From contig JABGTJ010000120.1 in assembly GCA_018691345.1 (NCBI GenBank), forward strand, positions 1 to 34,579: a stretch of DNA of 34,579 bases, given 5' to 3'. This DNA comes from Methanobacteriota archaeon. Its GTDB lineage: Archaea; Thermoplasmatota; Poseidoniia; Poseidoniales; Poseidoniaceae. Each line of letters starts with the position of its first letter. Within the stretch, counting starts at the first letter, position 1. The notes under the pieces were generated by a model. The model saw only the letters and a list, made by a program, of their open reading frames with translations, ran no database searches and was not told the DNA's origin. Position numbers and translations under genes: made by a program. This document shows positions 31,485 to 34,579 of the stretch, in pieces.

Positions 31485-32209
31485 AATCCGTAGTCTTTGT
31501 TGGTGGAACGATATCAAACATGATTTCAGCCATAGAAATGAGCGAAGATTACACAGTTACGGTTTTTGAATTAAACGCCGAGATAGGGTTACCATGTACA
31601 GCACCTGGACACATTCGTGATCTTAGTTTACTCGAGTCATACCTTGATTCTGCTCAAATGAGTTTTTTACAACCCTACCCGTTCGCAGAAGGGTATACCC
31701 TTCGTTCAGAATGGGTCTTGAAACATCTCGGCTCGATTGCAGCTTACAAAGGCGTGAACATTTTTACGCGAACCCGAATCACGGAGTGTTTCGATTCGGG
31801 TGACAGCGTTGCGATCGAATACATCGGGGCGGGTTCCAAAGATTCCGGACAAATTGAATGTGATTATCTTGTTGACGATCGCCAATGGACGTACAGTGCA
31901 CCGGGTTCTAAAGAGCATAATCTCAACGGCTTGAATGAAATACAAATTCCTGATTTTGGTGAATTCATACACATGCACGGAGGAACATCACTACACAGTG
32001 ATTGTTCAAACCTCCCCCACAACACCTATTCTCTACCACGTCACGAAGGTCTCACCGAAGTTTGGCAAGAGGTTCCCATTTGGACTCCACGCAGAGGTTG
32101 GATTGAAACCATCACTTGTTTTCTCCCAAAGATTATAGAAAACCGCACCATTGACGCCCAAATTATTGAAGGCCGCCGCGTGGTAAACAAGATAAATAAC
32201 TGTGATTAG
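31481..32209 (+). CDS. Degenerate geranylgeranyl-reductase-like flavoprotein
   Basis: A 242-residue protein resembling only the FAD-binding N-terminal half of geranylgeranyl reductase-type enzymes. It opens with a Rossmann-like strand VVFVGGTISNMISAIEMS, where two of the three glycines of the GxGxxG loop are replaced. It continues with TVFELNAEIGLPCTAPGHI (compare the acidic strand end and EIG-P-C of that family), and has YTLRSEWVLKHLGSIAAYKG where the family has its substrate-region helix. The usual 390-400-residue length and the catalytic C-terminal domain are missing. The gene is intact, with no frameshift, and coupled to ferredoxin. FAD binding is doubtful. It could be a regulator or accessory subunit. 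Confidence 0.55.
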   Translation: MKSVVFVGGTISNMISAIEMSEDYTVTVFELNAEIGLPCTAPGHIRDLSLLESYLDSAQMSFLQPYPFAEGYTLRSEWVLKHLGSIAAYKGVNIFTRTRITECFDSGDSVAIEYIGAGSKDSGQIECDYLVDDRQWTYSAPGSKEHNLNGLNEIQIPDFGEFIHMHGGTSLHSDCSNLPHNTYSLPRHEGLTEVWQEVPIWTPRRGWIETITCFLPKIIENRTIDAQIIEGRRVVNKINNCD

Positions 32210-32284
32210 GTGTTCTCGAGCACACCACCTTAAATCCCCCCACTCCCGCCACGGGCCGTAGAGCAGTGCTCAGGGGGTATCATA
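32209..32284 (+). promoter_or_regulatory. Structured leader of the desaturase gene
   Basis: An 18-bp near-palindrome GGTGTTCTCGAGCACACC (32209-32226, one mismatched pair) is followed by TTAAAT (32230-32235). A C-run (32236-32241) is complementary to GGGGG (32273-32277), the ribosome binding site seven bases before the ATG. Between them lie hairpins CCCG-CCA-CGGG (32245-32255) and GAGC-AGT-GCTC (32261-32271). Folded, this is a three-way junction that hides the ribosome binding site. If TTAAAT is the TATA box, the transcript would start inside the region and the outer stem could not form. Confidence 0.4.
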
Positions 32285-33343
32285 ATGGCAGAACATCCAT
32301 TGGCTGATTTAAGAAAAAAACTCAAAGAAGCAAACCTTCTCGACAAACCAACAATGAAGTCTTGGATCAAAGCAATTCTTCTACTGGTTGTGGTTTGTTC
32401 GCTGTACAGCGCCCATATTTATCTCCCGTTAAAGTTCGGTCTAATGCTTATACCGATTACCGCTCTTTTCTCAACAACGTTGGCAATGACTGGACATGAA
32501 GGCGTACACTCTTCTGCCTGCCAATCGAAGGTAGGCAACACATCTCTTGCCGCCATCATCTTCCCTCTTTTTGCTGGTTTCTCCATGGAATATTGGCGAG
32601 AGAAGCACAACGTCAAACATCACGCTCATCCTAATGTGGTCAATGTGGACCCAGATATTCACTCGTGGCCCTTTACTTTTAGTCAGGAAGAATACAAGAC
32701 AAGCGGTACGGTACGAAAATTCTTCCAACGACATCTCCAAGGATGGACGTTCTGGCCGATATCACTTCTTGTCGGACACCTCATGCGTTTTGATGGTTTG
32801 AAATACATCGCTACCAAACCTTTCAAATCGAAGAAAAAGAGAATCACGAAAATCTGGCTTCTCGATACTTCTTTGATTCTTGTTCACTTCTCTTTATGGT
32901 TGGTTTTACCAATATTGCTTGGCATATCGTGGCAAGTTACCTTCGGATTTTACGCCCTGCTATGGGGTTTAGTTGGTACATTCCTTACAGCAATTTTCAT
33001 TGTAGGTCATGCTGGCCGCCCAATTATCACAGAGTACGATCAAAACTGGCGATTACAAATTGAAACAGCGCGCCGAATTAAACTCGGACCTATTGGTTCG
33101 TTTTTCTTCGTTGGCCTTGATTACCAGATTGAACACCACCTTCTACCTGCTATGTCACATTTCAACCTTCCAAAAGCAGCGCCACTTGTGAAAGAATACG
33201 CTGAAGAACGCGGATGGAAATATGAAGAACTCGGACTCTTCAGAGCTTTGTGGCAGTCAACCATAGCACTCCACCGTGCATGGAAAACCCCTTCTCTCGT
33301 ATTGGATGAAAAAGGGGAATTAAACGACCCCCTCGAAGCCTGA
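32285..33343 (+). CDS. Membrane fatty-acid-desaturase-family di-iron enzyme
   Basis: Integral membrane desaturase/hydroxylase of 352 residues. The three histidine boxes are GHEGVHSS (His71, His75), HNVKHHAH (His108, His112, His113) and QIEHHLLP (Gln281, His284, His285). The Q-x-x-HH third box is typical of front-end (delta-5/6-type) acyl desaturases and related enzymes. Membrane helices lie around 29-45, 50-68, 88-100 and in the 195-245 region. No cytochrome b5 domain is fused, so electrons must come from elsewhere. The ferredoxin gene 0.8 kb upstream is the obvious candidate. Archaeal lipids lack fatty acyl chains, so the substrate is unclear: isoprenoid lipid, carotenoid, or imported fatty acid. 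Confidence 0.9.
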   Translation: MAEHPLADLRKKLKEANLLDKPTMKSWIKAILLLVVVCSLYSAHIYLPLKFGLMLIPITALFSTTLAMTGHEGVHSSACQSKVGNTSLAAIIFPLFAGFSMEYWREKHNVKHHAHPNVVNVDPDIHSWPFTFSQEEYKTSGTVRKFFQRHLQGWTFWPISLLVGHLMRFDGLKYIATKPFKSKKKRITKIWLLDTSLILVHFSLWLVLPILLGISWQVTFGFYALLWGLVGTFLTAIFIVGHAGRPIITEYDQNWRLQIETARRIKLGPIGSFFFVGLDYQIEHHLLPAMSHFNLPKAAPLVKEYAEERGWKYEELGLFRALWQSTIALHRAWKTPSLVLDEKGELNDPLEA

Positions 33344-33377
33344 AAACCTCTTCAAAGGTAAACAACTTGGCTCGTCT

Positions 33378-34145
33378 ATGGCGGCGACTGAACGATTGTA
33401 CCTCAACAGCATCGAATCTGGGTATTTTACGGACTTCAGTGCAGTAGTAACAGCCGTACAGGACGACACAATCGTTCTTGACCGAACCCTATTCTATCCA
33501 CTCGGGGGTGGCCAAAATTGGGACACTGGCACCATAAGCGGCCCAAATGGAACCGTTGCAGTCGAAGAGGTACGAGGCCGAAATGAAATATTCCATTCTG
33601 TTGGAGACGACCACCAATTTTCAGTCGGTGATGAAATTCACGGCTCGGTGGATTGGCAAAGAAGACACGCCCACATGCGTATGCATACCGCGCAACATCT
33701 CGTTTCGGGCGTCGTATACGAATCTTTTAACGGCACTCGGACCGTTGGAAACCAAATCCACAACGACCGCTCTCGAATTGATTTCAATCCGATTTCCTTT
33801 ACTCCCGAAATGCTTGAAGAAATTACCAGGCAAGTGAACGAACTTATCGATGCGAATCATCCCGTAACCGATTCCACAATGACACGTGAGGAAGTCAATT
33901 CTGAGATGCCACCTGAACGAACAAACATGGATCTTTTACCACCATCCGTCAAAGAGTTGAGGGTTGTGAAAATAGGTGATAATCTCGACCTATGCCCTTG
34001 TGCGGGCACGCACGTTGGCCAACTTGGAGAAATCGGACATATTGAAATCACTGGTAAAAAATCCAAAGGGAAAGGCACTCAGAGAATAACTTACGAACTG
34101 CACATCCCAGAAATTACTACAAATCCAAGCAGTAAATTACTCTAA
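33378..34145 (+). CDS. alaX: Alanyl-tRNA editing protein AlaX
   Basis: Trans-acting editing enzyme that hydrolyses mischarged Ser- or Gly-tRNA(Ala). The 255-residue protein is homologous to the editing domain of AlaRS. LFYPLGGGQ near residue 40 is the family signature. Zinc ligands are His103 and His107 (HTAQH) and Cys208 and His212 (CAGTH). The C-terminal KSKGKGTQRITYEL is also typical. Length fits the AlaX-M/L class rather than the short AlaX-S. It starts 34 bp after the desaturase stop with no evident ribosome binding site, so it may share that transcript. Confidence 0.93.
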   Translation: MAATERLYLNSIESGYFTDFSAVVTAVQDDTIVLDRTLFYPLGGGQNWDTGTISGPNGTVAVEEVRGRNEIFHSVGDDHQFSVGDEIHGSVDWQRRHAHMRMHTAQHLVSGVVYESFNGTRTVGNQIHNDRSRIDFNPISFTPEMLEEITRQVNELIDANHPVTDSTMTREEVNSEMPPERTNMDLLPPSVKELRVVKIGDNLDLCPCAGTHVGQLGEIGHIEITGKKSKGKGTQRITYELHIPEITTNPSSKLL

Positions 34146-34215
34146 GATTTCCCGCTTATGAGGGTATAATTCATATATATTTTTTATAAACTGTAAAATA
34201 ATTAACCACTCTTCA

Positions 34216-34579
34216 TTAATTATCATCATCGAGTAACTCGTCAACCTCGGAAAGAACCTTTTTCCACTCCTTTCTTTGGTTCTGCAATTCTTCGAATATT
34301 TCCTTTTCCACGGTTTCTTTCGACTGCAGTGGTGCTTTTTGGGCGTTTTTAGCGGCTTCCAATCGATCCGTTAACGCAACATCTTCCCCGATACGCTCAC
34401 TCCGATCGACTTGTACAATTGACTTTGACGGAATGGTTCTCGCACCGTAATTGGAATGATCTTGTTCACCAAAAACTTCGAGAATACCCTCTCGCTGTTC
34501 CAAGGTAGGGGGGCTGTCATTCCATTCATTTTGGTTTGCTACATCCCTCAAAACATTCGCCTTTCGACGTTGTTTCTGG
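34216..34579 (-). CDS. C-terminal part of an unknown charged protein (5' end outside window)
   Basis: About 120 residues remain, open to the right edge. Visible parts include a basic entry (KQRRKANVLRDVANQ), a Ser/Pro-containing middle and an acidic, helical C-terminus (FEELQNQRKEWKKVLSEVDE, ending LLDDDN). I do not recognise the family. There are no membrane segments or cysteine motifs in this portion. It is convergent with alaX across a 70-bp AT-rich gap (34146-34215) that contains runs of T and TATA-like sequence but no clear hairpin terminator. Confidence 0.6.
   Translation of the reverse strand, partial: QKQRRKANVLRDVANQNEWNDSPPTLEQREGILEVFGEQDHSNYGARTIPSKSIVQVDRSERIGEDVALTDRLEAAKNAQKAPLQSKETVEKEIFEELQNQRKEWKKVLSEVDELLDDDN

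Noticed and set aside
31481..32209. Flavoprotein-like gene as a simple pseudogene
   Set aside because: The frame is uninterrupted, the start overlaps the ferredoxin stop as in a working operon, and the protein keeps family-like segments. Decay cannot be excluded but is not shown.

Overview
The window looks like a piece of a planktonic marine euryarchaeal genome, most likely Marine Group II (Candidatus Poseidoniales). The archaeal markers are geranylgeranylglyceryl phosphate synthase, ribosomal protein LX/L18a, prefoldin alpha, archaeal-style FtsY, a beta-CASP metallo-hydrolase and AlaX. They sit beside genes typical of surface-ocean heterotrophs: a proteorhodopsin-type pump, UvrA, a large secreted subtilase with calcium-binding repeats, and a lipoprotein hydrolase. 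The taxon is inferred from gene content, not from a marker tree. Coding density is very high. Convergent genes touch or overlap at their stops, and only one gap exceeds 300 bp (30835-31274). I found no rRNA, tRNA, CRISPR array or insertion sequence.

Layout. 1-5366: the 5' part of a eukaryotic-type (type II) glutamine synthetase, an XRE-CBS regulator, a CocE/PepX-like lipoprotein hydrolase, an NAD-dependent sugar-epimerase-like enzyme, a URA3-like orotidine phosphate decarboxylase and a small membrane protein. 5357-8813 (minus): rpl18a-pfdA-ftsY, the conserved archaeal translation/SRP cluster, followed by a DUF1844 protein and a tail-anchored receiver-domain protein. 8914-14523 (plus): a secreted, membrane-anchored subtilase, then an actin-like ATPase paired with a long coiled-coil protein. 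14526-18192: GGGP synthase, an ABC exporter and the rhodopsin. 18184-30834 (minus): membrane acyltransferase, purQ, purSL, uvrA, an RluA-type pseudouridine synthase, moeA, a TSUP transporter, a zinc-ribbon protein and a beta-CASP nuclease. 31275-34145 (plus): ferredoxin, a degenerate flavoprotein, a membrane desaturase and AlaX. A truncated unknown gene closes the window.

The most interesting parts are three. (1) A ferredoxin / reduced flavoprotein / di-iron membrane desaturase set, in an organism whose lipids should be isoprenoid. (2) An actin homologue next to a coiled-coil protein whose N-terminus resembles DivIVA, a possible archaeal shape or polarity module. (3) A rhodopsin with a D-T-K helix-C motif (lysine at the usual proton-donor position) and Met at the spectral-tuning position. 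Smaller oddities are a PyrF lacking the usual phosphate-gripping arginine, and an N-terminal double PurS-like module fused to PurL. All functional statements rest on reading motifs by eye; no database search was run.
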